From contig JAHLKG010000004.1 in assembly GCA_025526995.1 (NCBI GenBank), forward strand, positions 1,364,001-1,428,000: DNA of 64,000 nt, given 5' to 3'. The notes under the pieces were generated by a model that saw nothing but the letters and a program-made list of their open reading frames with translations, searched no databases and was not told the origin of the DNA. The position numbers and the translations under genes were made by a program. The DNA comes from Powellomyces hirtus (lineage: Eukaryota; Chytridiomycota; Chytridiomycetes; Spizellomycetales; Powellomycetaceae). Shown one piece after another: positions 1 through 10,925 of this stretch; positions within the stretch are counted from its first letter, which is position 1, and each line of letters begins with the position of its first letter.

Positions 1-1005
1 GTTTTCAACTATGGAGATACCTACACACAAGACCGTTGTAACATCCACCGACCAGCACATGTGGATCTTTCGGGTTGTATTTGAGGCTGACAAGTGGTGA
101 CGGCGGTGTCAGCGTCTGGTCTGGTGTGTTTGGATTCTCCACGTCCCAAATGTAAGAGTCATAAGACATGTTGGTGGGCATTGACTGAAATTGCAGCATT
201 GAGTATGCTACAGCAATCTTATGACCGTCGTCTGGATACCAGGAAACGTAGGTCGCAGCACGTTTCATTGGATTCGGGTCGCTGTAGCCAATGAAGGATT
301 GTAAATTATTGGCCCCAAATGAAGGGTACATCCCAAATTCTTGTGAATGTGTGTGCTTCACCCTCTCACCGGTAAACGTTGAGGGATTTTGCCGACGGCG
401 TGTCCACTGATATGGAGTCCGGCTCGTCCGCAAAATACTCCTCGTAAATGTCGATGGCGTTGTTTTGCTTAATGCAGTGTTCCATCGACTAAGCAGAATG
501 TAATCCCGAACACATTCATCAATAACAGGCTTTCTGTGTCCACCCCAATGCATCCATGTATCAAGCGCAGCATACATTTCCTAGATTTTGCACCGATCGT
601 ATGTATTCATCGTCCTTTTCCACTTTTTTGCGATATCGGATCGTGTGTTCAACATCGGTGGCATCAACATCCTTTGGCCAGCCACCCTGCACGTGCAATA
701 TTCCCCGATTGGAGAAAACAAAGCTTTCGGTGTTGACCTTGAGTAAGGTTTTGTAAAATCATCAGATGAACCCAATGTGAATGCGCAGCGGGCGCCCTCG
801 AGACGCAGAGAAGCTAGCAAACCTCGTGCTCTGACTTTTCCGGCACACTCTGTATTTCAACTGAACAAGGGTTACGCTCGGTGTAGTTCCGCATCAAGGT
901 CGGGTCGGGCGCAATATCAACTCCTAGTGTCGCTGGTCGGTCGCCAAAAGTCGGCTGCCGACCGAATTCCTTGCGTTTCTTCTGGTACACATATACTACT
1001 TCCAT
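1..1005 (-). CDS. DNAI2: Axonemal outer-arm dynein intermediate chain 2 (DNAI2/IC69-like), 3' end outside window
   Basis: WD-repeat intermediate chain that holds outer-arm dynein heavy chains on the ciliary axoneme. The start at 1005 gives [17 protein letters not shown], the DNAI2 N-terminus. Exons fit about 1005-823, 737-576, 488-370 and 281-25, giving in order [41 protein letters not shown] and [14 protein letters not shown]. The last exon ends in [10 protein letters not shown] and [16 protein letters not shown], hallmarks of the first WD repeats. The reading runs into an intron at the left edge, so most of the propeller is missing. Seen: the motifs and compatible phases (the exon 1 donor, GTTTGC, is weak). 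Known: IC2/ODA6 is essential for outer arms. Inference: the organism makes motile flagellated zoospores. It is divergent from the coiled-coil gene at 1232. Confidence 0.88.
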
Positions 1006-1231
1006 CTTGATAGTGCACCGCCGTTACAATGTGATGCTGAACAAAAACGCTTCCCTAGTAAATCGCTTATAATTCCTTAGCTTGAAGAATGCCGATCTTG
1101 CTACATTCGCGAAAGCCCAACACCCGCTCCGTGTAGGTGGGTGATGTAAGCAAGACCGACAGCGCGCTTCTCACCTGTCAACAGCGATCCTTCACATCCA
1201 TCAAACTCCAAACTAAACAAAGACTGTCAAA
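1006..1231. promoter_or_regulatory. Divergent intergenic promoter region
   Basis: Spacer of 226 bp between the DNAI2 start (minus) and the coiled-coil gene start (plus). Both transcripts must start here. I see no clear TATA box. Confidence 0.35.
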
Positions 1232-2040
1232 ATGTCTGACGAGACCGAAGCTGAGATGCAAGCAAGACTGGTAAAAAGACTTAATGTTTTGGCTACTCTC
1301 ATGTTGAGCGGAACTATCGACTAAGGATAGCTTTGGCTGTAAAGGAAAGCAAGGCGCTTGCGGGTCGCCTTGCAGCTGAGGAGCACCAGAAAGCGGAAAC
1401 CGAATTGCTGGTCTCAGAAGCGCAACAAGATATGCTCCGGAAGCTTGCCGCCAAGGAAGCAATCTCTGCACTGGAAGCCGAACGGACCCGCCGTGTCGCT
1501 GAAGCCACTTTGGCGCAAACGCAAGAGCAGATGTTACGGCAAGTCAACATTCAGAAAGCGATATCGCTGGAAGAAGAGGAGAAGGAACGGCGTGCTCGCG
1601 AGTTTGAAGCTGCCGCAGGTGGTGGATTGGAAGAAAGGAAGCAAATTGGGGAGCAAGTGGATGTCCTCGCGGAGGGTGAACGGTACGAAAACTCCAACCG
1701 TCTTTTGAAGGTCACAGCATTTCTGATTTTGTTTACATCTTCTAGAACACGTCGACTAAGTACTGCTGGAGAGTTCACATTGGCAAACGAGAAGCGGCAA
1801 ATTGAAGCTAGTTTGGTGCAGAAGGTCGCCGACCGGCGAGCATCGTTGACGAACACAGGATCTACTTTCAAAACATCGGAAGCTGGATCAGGCTCATACA
1901 GTTACGGAACCGGTGCCCCCTCCACGGCAGCGCAGATTCCGCGTTCAGAAGCACAACCAGACAACAGCAACAACAGTAGTGCCAGTGGGATTGCAGCTCT
2001 TGCTCAGAAAGCTGTTTCAGCAATAACTGGGCGACAGTGA
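1232..2040 (+). CDS. Hypothetical coiled-coil protein
   Basis: Family not recognised. ATG at 1232 gives MSDETEAEMQARL. A 38-nt intron (1271-1308) then joins in frame to RNYRLRIALAVKESKALAG. Without splicing the frame stops at TAA 1322. The middle is dense in Ala/Glu/Lys/Arg/Gln with few prolines (about codons 15-130 of the joined frame) and should form a long coiled coil. The C-terminal third is Ser/Gly/Thr-rich and probably disordered, ending in AVSAITGRQ. A second possible intron at 1711-1745 would break the frame, so I read through it. Being divergent from DNAI2 makes a flagellar role possible, but nothing in the sequence proves it. Confidence 0.6.
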
Positions 2041-2153
2041 CGAACATGGTTATGAGGCACTATGCCATTCAGGTGGTCTGTAGTCGGGGATTATGACATG
2101 TACAAATCGGATATTCTATGTATTGCGCCTCAATACGATGCTCTAAATTTTCA

Positions 2154-4061
2154 TCACCGTGATGCATACTCTTGTAAATCCCAATCACTATCGTTTTTGG
2201 CCTCGTTGTCGTCCGCCCAGAACCCGGAGGCTTTCCTGTGCTTATTCATTGGCTTTTTCTGGTCCATGAACACGTCCGCCTGGCTCAATTCCACATCCCA
2301 CGCTTTCCCTTCATCAGCGTCATTCAATAATCTTCGAAGGCCCGGTCCTTTACCCCACATCTGCGTCTCTTCACGCCTGTACATCCACCGGATGAGCAAA
2401 ACGCAGAAAGCAGAGAAGCAGATTCCACAGGCGCAAACACCCGCGCCGACAGCGTGAATGGAAGTGGAAGACGCGTCGGAAAGCAATAAGGATCCGGGTG
2501 ATGCCACTGCCTGGCTGAACGCCTGACCGAATGAGAAGGTGATGGCTGCGACACTGACGCGATTTGTGTCGCCTTGAGCTTTGTCGAGCGCGTACGATAA
2601 TAAGCAAGGGAATGCCGCCACCACTCCAGCTGTGGCAGGCAAGAGACCAAGAAAGTAGCGCCAGGGACCGGCGCCAGAGAGAGATACGGGTATGAATGCT
2701 AATGTCGCAAATCCAATCGACGATATGAGTAATGGAATGGTAGCATGCAGTGCTCGGTCTCCAGTTCGGTCCGAGTGCCATGCACAGATGAAGGCAGTGA
2801 TGCCGCCGACAAGGTAAGGAATAGCAGCGACCATGCGCGCGTGGCGTGTCCCATTTTCTACGTCCTCGATGGCGTCTGCGATGCTGTCTGGATCGTCTGC
2901 GTTCTTCTGCAAGAACTGTGATGTCAAAGAAAAAGATGTCGCCGCGACTTGCGGACCTAGAGTGATAAGAACATCCATGGTGATGGAAATAAAGCAGAAG
3001 GAGGCTGCAAAAAGCCAGTTCCGCAGATCCATCAAAGCCTCTATGAATTGCCCCATGGCGAACTTGATTCGCGGCGGCTTGGGTTTGTGAATTGAGGACC
3101 CGATGCGGTGAGCATCATCATCGGATTCGTGTCCGCCTCCACCTTCCGAGCCATCGTGGCCTCGCGCCACGGCGAGCACCCTGTCCGCAGGCGTCAGAAA
3201 GGCGCATGTTTCTGGGTAGCTCGGTAGGAAGAACAAGGCTGCACCGCCAGCTACCATACTTAGAATGCCAGTGCAAACAAACATCCTAGAAACCACAATG
3301 TGAGTGAGGCAGCTACTCTCGAAGAGAGCGGATTGGCGCTATAAATGACAGTTGTCTCTTACCATCGCCAGGTTTGCAGTCCTTTTGTGCCATCAAATTG
3401 TGATCCCCAATCAGCAAATACCCCAAGGAAAGAGACGGCGATCGTCGCTGACGACACGACCCATGACATTCGTGTTGCCCACTCTTCCCGCGTGTAGAAT
3501 GACAGAATGTACAACATAAGTCCTGGGAGAAACCTACATCGAATGTCGAATCATAATGAGCAACCATCCATCCGCAATTTCCGCGATTCTCTGATCGAGA
3601 CACCTACCCCGCTTGCAACGCGCCCAGAACCACTTTTGTTACCACCCATCCCGCCATGTTATTGGTAGCCGCAGAGCAGGCAGTCACCAGACCCCATCCC
3701 ATGACCATTGCACCAAACCATCGCGCCGGTCCGTACTTCCGGAAGCCGAACGTCGATGGCATGACAAAGATAAACGAGGCAATCCCATATGCGACTAGAG
3801 CCAACACGAATCCCCCATCATCCGTTTTGATGTCATGTCTGACGCCCGCACCCGATGCATGGTGTGTTATTCGTGCGTGAAATTGTGTTCCACGATCCTA
3901 TATGATCAAATCTCGATAAGTCAAACTTAATTGTTTGCTACACCGTTGTGTTCTCCGCAACCTACCACTACTGACGCGAGATACAGCAGAGCCAGCACAG
4001 GCATCAGGCGCACATCGAGTCGGCGCACTAGTTCCTGCTCCTGTATATCGTATTCAGGCAT
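2154..4061 (-). CDS. MFS transporter, anion:cation symporter (Dal5/allantoate permease-like)
   Basis: Twelve-helix major facilitator of the fungal ACS type, which carries organic anions such as allantoate, nicotinate or pantothenate across the plasma membrane. Four exons fit: 4061-3966 (MPEYDIQEQELVRRLDVRL, then LYLASVV), 3897-3608 (ALVAYGIASFIFVMPSTFG, the helix 2-3 region), 3533-3363 (GFLPGLMLYILSFYTREEWA, the family motif after helix 4) and 3285-2154 (second half with six hydrophobic segments). Junction phases agree, for example TWRW|MFVCTG. The central loop is acidic and Gly/His-rich (GSEGGGGHESDDDA) and a charged tail of about 60 residues follows the last helix. The stretch between helices 1 and 2 (DRGTQFHARITHH) lacks the usual DR-x-N-x-GNA pattern. 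Substrate cannot be told from sequence. Confidence 0.82.
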
Positions 4062-4453
4062 GATTGCAAGGAAGAGTTTCTAAGATGCGGGAAGGACCTC
4101 CTTCCATTTTCGACCTCCCTAAAAAGTCCATCAATAGGGAGTCCAGAAATAGCTACAGCTTTGCGACGAGCGACTGGTAGGGCCAGCATATAGCAGTGTT
4201 ATGAACATTCCTAGCATATTTAGTCTTGCGCCCCCTGAGTTTCTGTCTGGTAGCTTGGTGATGCTGCTGAAAAAGTCATATCGGCGCATGATTTCTTGGC
4301 CCAGAATTGTGACGTTTGCGCCAAGCCATTTTGGAACATTCCACAAAGTCTCAAGTTTTCACCCGCCCATCATAGACATGCATTGCCTTTAGCATACATT
4401 CCTCCTTCAACAACACGCACTTTATTCCACTGCTCAAATCCATTGCAGCAAAT
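4062..4453. other. Intergenic, no certain gene
   Basis: Divergent spacer between the MFS gene and the GH8 gene. It has short open stretches, and a possible 3' splice site near 4434 (ccattgcag), so a short 5' exon encoding a signal peptide for the GH8 gene could lie here. I could not fix one. Confidence 0.3.
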
Positions 4454-5832
4454 ATGCACTTCTTTCATTCCCGTTCCTCGAGTTCAAACCCCTCGCATTC
4501 GCAGCCGAATGTTGGTTACGGTCAATGGCGGTCACAGTACCTTCGAGCAGCAGGAAATTCGTATTACGTCGACTACAACCAAAAGAAAGAGGCGGACGTC
4601 AAAAACGCCATAACAGTATCGGAGGTGTGGAAGTTGAGAAAGCATTCGTTGTGATCACCATACATTCACACATAGCAATTTTTGTTGTTTTGTTCCCTTT
4701 CTCAGGCGCACGGATATGGTAAGTTGACGTAACCATATTTGGAGGTCACTGTTTATTGTTCTCGTCTCACTACGTTGGTGCTGAACATGTATCAGGCATG
4801 CTCCTGGCTGTATACCATGATAGCCGCGAGGATTTTGATGGTGAGCTATCATCATAAGCTACTTTCTCGTTCCATCTTTAAATTCTATTGTAGGATTCTG
4901 CAGATACTTCGACCTCTTCAGAAATTCGAAAGGGCTGATGGGTTGGCAGCAAATTTTGGACCGAAAACAACATATTGTACCTGCCCCAGATGGCGGAGAG
5001 AACTCTGCAACTGACGGAGACATCGACATTGCTCATGCGCTATTTCTTGCGTCCGACAAGTGGCCAACGTGTGCGGACGGGAGACCGTCCGATTACTTTG
5101 CAAGGGCAATCGATCTCTGCCGCGCGATCTATCACTACAACATCAACCAGGACCTATGGTCTCTCACGCTGGGAGATTGGGTAGACAAGCACGACAAGAA
5201 ATTTTGGAACATAACGCGACCTTCGGACTTTATTCTCAGCGCCATCCATGTATTCGCAATGCGTGATACGGAACGCAGCGCGGGATGGGAGCAACTCCGA
5301 AACAGTATTATCAGTACTGCCCTGTGTTTGCATGCTGAGAACCGCACAGGGCTGTTACCAGACTTTGCTGTCTATAAGCATGGAAAGTGGACAGCAGTGC
5401 ACGGGCAGGTATTGGAAAGCGGCCACGATGGCGATTTTCATTACAATGCTTGCCGAACTCCATGGAGGTTGGCGGCATATCTCAAATCGACTGGAGACCA
5501 ACGAGTATTGCCAATCCTGCAAGCAATGGCGAAATTCTTCGATACGCAGAAAGAGATTTCAGCAGGATGTAAGTGAGCTGTGATATTGCATCGTTGGCGT
5601 CTGGACCTGTGTTGACGCCGTGTTGCTTGGTCATATGTCATGGACAGACAAACTCAATGGTAAATCTTACGTTGACTACACCGACAAATGCTTCACCGCC
5701 CCAGCTTGGATGTGTCTCCATGTACTTGGCAGTCCCAATGCAGGACGGATCTGGAGCACCTTGGCGGATGACGAATGTTCTTACTTTGGCGATTCGATTC
5801 AAGCTTTATGTGAAGCACAAGCGCGCTGTTAG
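4454..5832 (+). CDS. Glycoside hydrolase family 8 (endo-beta-glucanase/chitosanase-type)
   Basis: Inverting (alpha/alpha)6-barrel hydrolase of beta-1,4-glucan, xylan, lichenan or chitosan. Five exons fit: to 4624, 4706-4718, 4796-4840, 4894-5568 and 5648-5832. Joined, they give the general-acid motif SEAHGYGMLLAVYHD and, further on, ATDGDIDIAHALFLASDKW. The latter matches the family-8 signature except for one Phe. MGWQQIL and the C-terminal YTDKCFTAPAWM also fit the fold. The second exon is only 13 nt (GCGCACGGATATG) and encodes the AHGYG next to the catalytic Glu. The ATG at 4454 gives MHFFHSRSSSSNPS with no good signal peptide, so the true start may be upstream. GH8 is mainly bacterial, so a fungal copy with introns suggests an old transfer (inference). 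Substrate is not decidable. Confidence 0.85.
4706..4718 (+). other. 13-nt microexon of the GH8 gene
   Basis: Flanked by ttctcag on the 5' side and gtaagt on the 3' side. Phase 0 in and phase 1 out are both required by the neighbouring exons, and the encoded AHGYG completes the conserved GH8 motif. Leaving it out shifts the frame. Confidence 0.8.
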
Positions 5833-6043
5833 GGTAACTTCCCCATTGCTCTATTAGATAGTCTTGCTCCCAGTTGGCGTACAGATAGCGTTCCTAGCTT
5901 AGGTAGTCCAACCCTCAGGATTGTCGCTTTACGCATGCACGCTCATACATCTACTAGGCACGTCGGGGCGTGCAGCCGGTCTGACAATTCGTATGTACAA
6001 TAGACCATTCATGTTTGAGGGCCTAATCTAAGGCTGGATGCAC

Positions 6044-7501
6044 TCATGCGGGCAGTGCCTCTCTCAAAAGTTTCTTCTGTTGATCGTTCAGATACGTCGG
6101 GAAACTTATCGTGAACTTGATCAACAAGCGACCTCGCTTATCCGCGTCTTTCGAAATAGGCATTCCTTCGTTTTGTAGTTCTTTGACATAGTCTGGACTG
6201 GAATGTATGCAACAAATATTAGGAAATGTACTGATGTGTGACGCAAGTAACTTGTAATCCTTCGTTTGCAACACGTACTGAACAGTTTCATTCACGGGAA
6301 TCTTCAACAACCGCCCATCGAGAGTTTTGACTTCGATGATCGATCCCGTCAAAGCCTTCGAGAGGGAGATGTTGGCAGCATAGACCAGATCGTTTCCGTC
6401 GCGTTGGAAATAAGGGTGGGGCATCTCTTTCACCACAAACACAATGTCGGCGGGAATCTTGTTTGGCCCTTGGTCACCTTCACGCGGGAACGTGACGCGC
6501 GTGCCAGAGCGCCAGCCACGTCGAACATCGATGGTGAGAAGCTTTTCGGTGTTGCTGGTTGTTGTATTGTCGTCATTCAATACCTGGATATTGATGCAAT
6601 GAGGTTTTTGCAATTCGACCGAGAGGCATGCTCAACTTACCCTGCGCGTAATCTTCAACTTTTTGACAGTTCCCAGATACAGTTCCTCCAATGAGAGGAG
6701 CAATTCGTTCTCCACAGGTGGATCCTGCACCGGCCCATTCATGGGATTGCTGCCTTCACCGGTCTTTCTGCTCATCCCATGCAATCCACCAAATTTTGCA
6801 CCAAATGTCGGCGGTGCCGAGGCCGAGTCGCTCATTCCGGGCGTGGCAGTGTGAACCGCAAAGAAATCTGGACGAATGATCAACCGCAGATCTGAGAATT
6901 TTCCTATTCGAAGTTGCACCCAATTCGAACAATTTCTTCTTTCTTTTACCAGCAAACGGATTTTTGCCTCCAAAGAATTGCGAGAACGTTTCATCAGGGC
7001 TTCCATGGTACTGATAACCTCCAGGATATCCCTCAAACCCTAGTCTGTCTCGTCAGAATGATCGCGTTTTTGCTGTGGGCATGAGTTTCCCCCATTCATC
7101 CTACCATCGCGAGCAGGCACCCCGTTCTTCAGACCGTTGGGACCGTACTGATCGTAAATGGCCCGTCGCTTTGCTGGAAATACGCAATAAATTCAAGGTT
7201 CTTCAAATGGAACACAACAGCTGTCCATGACATGGAACTCGTACCGTCGGTTAGAACGTCATAGGCCTCACCAATGGCCATAAATTGATGTATTGCTCCT
7301 TTTGTAAGGTTTTTTTCGGGATGATACTATACAATGCTTTTAGCGTGCTTTCATCTTTCTTGCGCGCGGCAATCCGGGCCCCACCTTCAACGCCATCCGG
7401 CGATACGCTTTTTTTACTCCCGCATCATCTGCAGAGCGATCTATTCCGAGAACCTTGTAGTAGTCACTGGATGGACTGGGTATCTCTGCGGTGGCCGCCA
7501 T
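6044..7501 (-). CDS. DNAJB13: DNAJB13/radial spoke protein 16-type J-protein, HPD replaced by HPE
   Basis: Class II (DNAJB) co-chaperone of the axonemal radial spoke type. ATG at 7501 gives MAATAEIPSPSSDYYKVLG, then KKAYRRMALK and, after an intron, YHPEKNLTKGAIHQF and IGEAYDVLTD. Further exons give AIYDQYGPNGLKNGVPARDG and YHGSPDETFSQFFGG. The C-terminal substrate domains carry QDPPVENELLLSLEELYLG, KKLKITRRV, LLTIDVRRGWRSGTRVTF and EGDQGPNKIPADIVFVVKE, which follow animal DNAJB13 closely, and the gene ends KLLREALPA. The HPD tripeptide needed to stimulate Hsp70 ATPase reads His-Pro-Glu (codons 7323-7315). Mammalian DNAJB13 also lacks HPD. Inference: a structural radial-spoke subunit. A generic Sis1/DNAJB1 protein is the alternative, but the degenerate HPD argues against it. 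Confidence 0.84.
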
Positions 7502-7589
7502 TTTTGTTTTGCGGTAATACTTTAAAACGGTTCTGCGAGGGACGTGGGCTGCGTTTGCAGAAGTGATTATCGAGCGTGTCGTACCGAAT

Positions 7590-7904
7590 CTAGGTACGCG
7601 TCGTGAACACCGACCTGCTTAGGTCATCGGTCAGGTGAACTCTGGTCGCCCCAAATGGTGAGTTGCTGTGGTCCAGGGTTTGAAGTCTCCTTGCGAGGAG
7701 GTCGTGGAATTGGTATGTTATTGTCTCTACAACCGCAGCACAATCGTGGCAAGCACTGCGCAAGATGGCTTTCTCATGATGCCCATCTGCGTGTAGGCCA
7801 GTTAGTTGCGGGAGCAGTCCCCAGTTGCGTGTGATGCTTTCGAGCACGCCCGAGCTTGGCCTGGTTGGTGGGATAGCCGGTTGGGGTCCAGGGTTTAAAG
7901 TCAT
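7590..7904 (-). CDS. Small open frame, doubtful gene
   Basis: Open frame of about 104 codons from the ATG at 7904 to the stop at 7590. It starts MTLNPGPQPAIPPTRPSSG and is not recognised. It lies between the divergent starts of DNAJB13 and the cyclic phosphodiesterase, where a promoter would be expected. A tggggtccagggttt-like stretch occurs twice (about 7669 and 7884), hinting at a short local duplication. It could be a leader, part of a longer spliced gene, or chance. Confidence 0.2.
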   Translation of the reverse strand: MTLNPGPQPAIPPTRPSSGVLESITRNWGLLPQLTGLHADGHHEKAILRSACHDCAAVVETITYQFHDLLARRLQTLDHSNSPFGATRVHLTDDLSRSVFTTRT

Positions 7905-8066
7905 TTCAAGAACCACCTCTTCATATGTACCGTTCTTCACCAATTACAAACTGTCACGGAACAGAAAGTTGTAGTTCGTTGTATGGAGTCGCGCATTGTA
8001 GAATATACTGTATGACATGCAGCAGCATCTCTGGTCAAAAGTCCTCACATGTCAAGTTTGCAGACT

Positions 8067-8734
8067 ATGCAGGAAACCGAGAACTTCTCACTCTGGCTCC
8101 CGCCGGCCTCAGCGGGCCGCCTCAAATCGATCATTGATGCTCTGTCTAGCGAGCTCCACACGCCAAAGGCAATACAGCAAACCGCAGATGAGCACGCTGC
8201 AGACGTTAGCTAACCTTCCATCGTGACAGTGGAATCCACATATCACGCTGCTGGGCGGGATCACCACCTCAAGGGCCAAAGCGGTCGAACTCGCCAAGAA
8301 AGTTGCGCAGCAAGCTCGGAGATTCACAGTGGAACTAGTAAGAATCAACTTGCAACTTGACGCATGAGAGGGAGAGACTGACAAGTCTTGTGAAGACAGA
8401 CGTAACGTCGCAGCCGACCTACTTCCAAGCCGTCACCGCCACACCCACGCCGCGTGACAAGCTCGACAGACTGCACGATGTTGCCAAGGGCATCTTCAGT
8501 AACGTTCTCCGGGACGGCAATCGGGAGGAAGCTTTTCGACCGCACTTGTCCCTCGTGTATGGAAACTTGGGTGATGATGTGAAAGAGCGCGTCATGGGAC
8601 CCCTGAGAGAAAGCGGGGATAGTGAGAGGGGTGTTCTGGGGAGTGAGGTTGAATTGAGCGTTGTGCAGGTGTGGAAAATCTGTCAAGCAGTTGAAAATTG
8701 GGAGATGGTTGGGGAAGTGTCATTCTCTGGATGA
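8067..8734 (+). CDS. CPD1: Cyclic nucleotide phosphodiesterase, 2H superfamily (CPD1-like)
   Basis: Hydrolyses ADP-ribose 1'',2''-cyclic phosphate from tRNA splicing or related 2',3'-cyclic nucleotides. Both catalytic H-x-T/S motifs are present: PHITLLGG and, about 85 residues later, RPHLSLVYGNLGD. The start MQETENFSLWLPPASAG matches the family's SLWL opening. Exons fit 8067-8168, 8230-8337 and 8396-8734. The first intron seems to begin with GC (gcaatacag) and end in gtgacag, a GC-AG intron, because no GT donor keeps the frame. About 180 residues is the usual length. I chose 8067 because it is the ATG closest to the conserved opening; the true start could be further upstream. Confidence 0.78.
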
Positions 8735-9091
8735 AACGCAAGACCTCATGCCGTCCTTCACATCTTCACATATCCTTCGACTGTAAACTGGGGATTTTGT
8801 GCTTCCTTTGTCCTTCCTCATTTAACTCAATTGTGATGCATAAACTGTAACTTGTACTATTCATGTAGATGTATGGTCAGACTACCTAATGCCGAAAACT
8901 ACTAACCTCTACAACGTGGTTGTCACATAACCCCAAATTCAACCTAAAGCTTGTTCATTGCGCGGCTAGGGGAAATGACAGTCCAACAACACTAATATCC
9001 CAAACGTTGCCTCGCCAAACGAAGGCACGAACCTATACTGTATGGATGACGGCGACCATTGGTATCTGGGGTTGCACTGAGATGTTGTGAA
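8735..9091. other. Convergent 3' spacer, nothing seen
   Basis: AT-richer spacer between the 3' ends of the cyclic phosphodiesterase and the NTF2-like gene. No coding signal or RNA gene was recognised. Confidence 0.5.
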
Positions 9092-10620
9092 TCACCAGAG
9101 CCAGCCGCGTCTTGAGACCACTTCCACAGGAGGCGGAGATGAAGTCGCAGTGCGTAACGGCACAAGTTCCCGTTCCTCAATAGGAAACGTATCGTTACTC
9201 GGTGTTGGGCTGTTAGTGCGGGTAGGAATCGCATCGATGTACGACACGGGATCTGCGGTCATGGGGATAAAGTACGGCTGAGCTGATAGTTGAATTTGCG
9301 GTGCGGGCTTGGCTTTCTTTGCTCCCGAATCCTGACGACGGGGATCCCCATCCAGACACCTAAGAAGCAGCCCACCGACTCGGCCGCCAACAAGCATTGC
9401 CAGACACGGCCGTCCCAGCTGGTACAGCCGGCCCAGGATTGGCACTGCGGCGAGGAAGTCTTTGAGCGAGACGACTTCTTCATGATGCACAATTTTTCCA
9501 TATGCGTCCGCGGAAATAATGTGGGTCGATCGATAGGTGTAGGTGTCGCCAAAAGCATATTGCATCAGTCGCCACACCAGTAGAGGCTTGAATGTGATGG
9601 TGATCGTGGCCTGATGTGTTACAAGTTAGCAAAACTCCCCGGGTGAGACGCTCAGATCCAGTCTGATTTACCTCGACGAGGATGGTGTGAGGAGTAGCAG
9701 TCTGTTTTGCAGTCCAGACTGTAGACGAGCGGGGTATGAATGAAACATTCCTGCAAATTCCAGGAAGTACTTTTGCGATGTCAATCAGGTCCTGTGTCCC
9801 GGTTACGAACAGCATCGGATTTTGGTATATAACGTGCGGACTGCACAATTGTAAAATAGTGGAAGATTGTCGTGCGTAGTTAGATGAGAAGAGATCCATG
9901 AGATAGTCCAAGACTTGTTCCTTGACTCTACGCATTGGGTTAGTTTGCCGTAAATCAAACTCCCAAATATGCATACACCTCACCTGGCACCACTTGGAAC
10001 CACCGTTCTCAATGAAGATGAGCTTATTCGAGACGCCATGTCACCATCATATGATCTCCGTGGAAGACTCACTGCAGACTCATAAACCGAGGGGGAGGTA
10101 GAACACTGGGAGCTCATAGATCGGATGGATGGCGACCTTTTGGGCATGGATGCAGGTTGATATGCTGTAGCTGCAGAAGAATGCTGAGAACCTCCATGGA
10201 ATGGGTTGCGAACGGGATGAGGGTGTGTGACGTTATCCACTGGAGAGTTCACTGCAGTGCTCGCGGGAAGCTACAGGCTTTGTGCTTTAGTCCCACGGTT
10301 GACACGATAGTGTGGTTTGACATGTTCTTACGCACCCGAGTGGCAATCTGCTTCAATATAGCAGCACCCTCCGACTCAACCGCATCAGGTGGTGACCGTT
10401 CAGCCATTATTCTAGCCGCAGTCTTCCTCTCAGCATCCGAGATGGGCGGAGGTGATGGGGCTCGAGATCGGTGGGATGAGGCGACCGAGGGATCCCGCCG
10501 GCGTTGGGTTCTGGGTTGCCATTCTGTTGAATGCTTGGACGACCAGAGGTACGATTTGTCCCTTTCTCCAGTGACACTTGCAGACGTCGAGCTGTGCGGG
10601 GAGCCTGGATCGGCGAGCAT
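9092..10620 (-). CDS. Ser-rich protein with NTF2-like (SnoaL/SigF-like) domain
   Basis: The N-terminal part (about 10620-10020) is low complexity: SPHSSTSASVTGERDKSY, SHRSRAPSPPPISDAERK, PKRSPSIRSMSSQCSTS. The C-terminal part is folded: EQVLDYLMDLFSSNYARQSS, SPHVIYQNPMLFVTGTQDL, then HTILVEV joined across an intron to ATITITFKPLLVWRL, then HHEEVVSLKDFLAAVPILG, and a tail ending VVSRRGWLW. A helix, a variable cone opening, paired beta strands and a late hydrophobic segment resemble fungal NTF2-like proteins of the SigF type. That is resemblance by eye only. The start is uncertain; ATG 10620 (MLADPGSP) is chosen because upstream codons look non-coding. Function unknown; a membrane-associated lipid-binding role is possible. 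Confidence 0.55.
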
Positions 10621-10925
10621 GAGGTAGATGAGATGTGCGAAGAAATCTCTGGGAAGAGCATTCCGCGTCATGCATGCTTGACGGACGTGATGTGATGGTC
10701 GAAACTCGCGTAAGCGTGCATGACGCGACGCGACCAAGGGTGGAATGTTCTACTGCAGAATGTGCGAGGAGGTCTACAATTGTCGCCATATATAAATCTC
10801 AAGCTATAAAGTTAAAGGGCGTGCTGGGGGAAATGCTATATGCTAGTACGAAAGGATGAAATGCTAGCTGAGATCTTCTAAAAACTATGGGGATGGGATG
10901 ATATGCTCGTCCTCGATCGAACATT

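Noticed and set aside
1711..1745. Second intron in the coiled-coil gene
   Set aside because: Splice-like ends exist, but removing 35 nt shifts the frame to an early stop, while reading through stays open.
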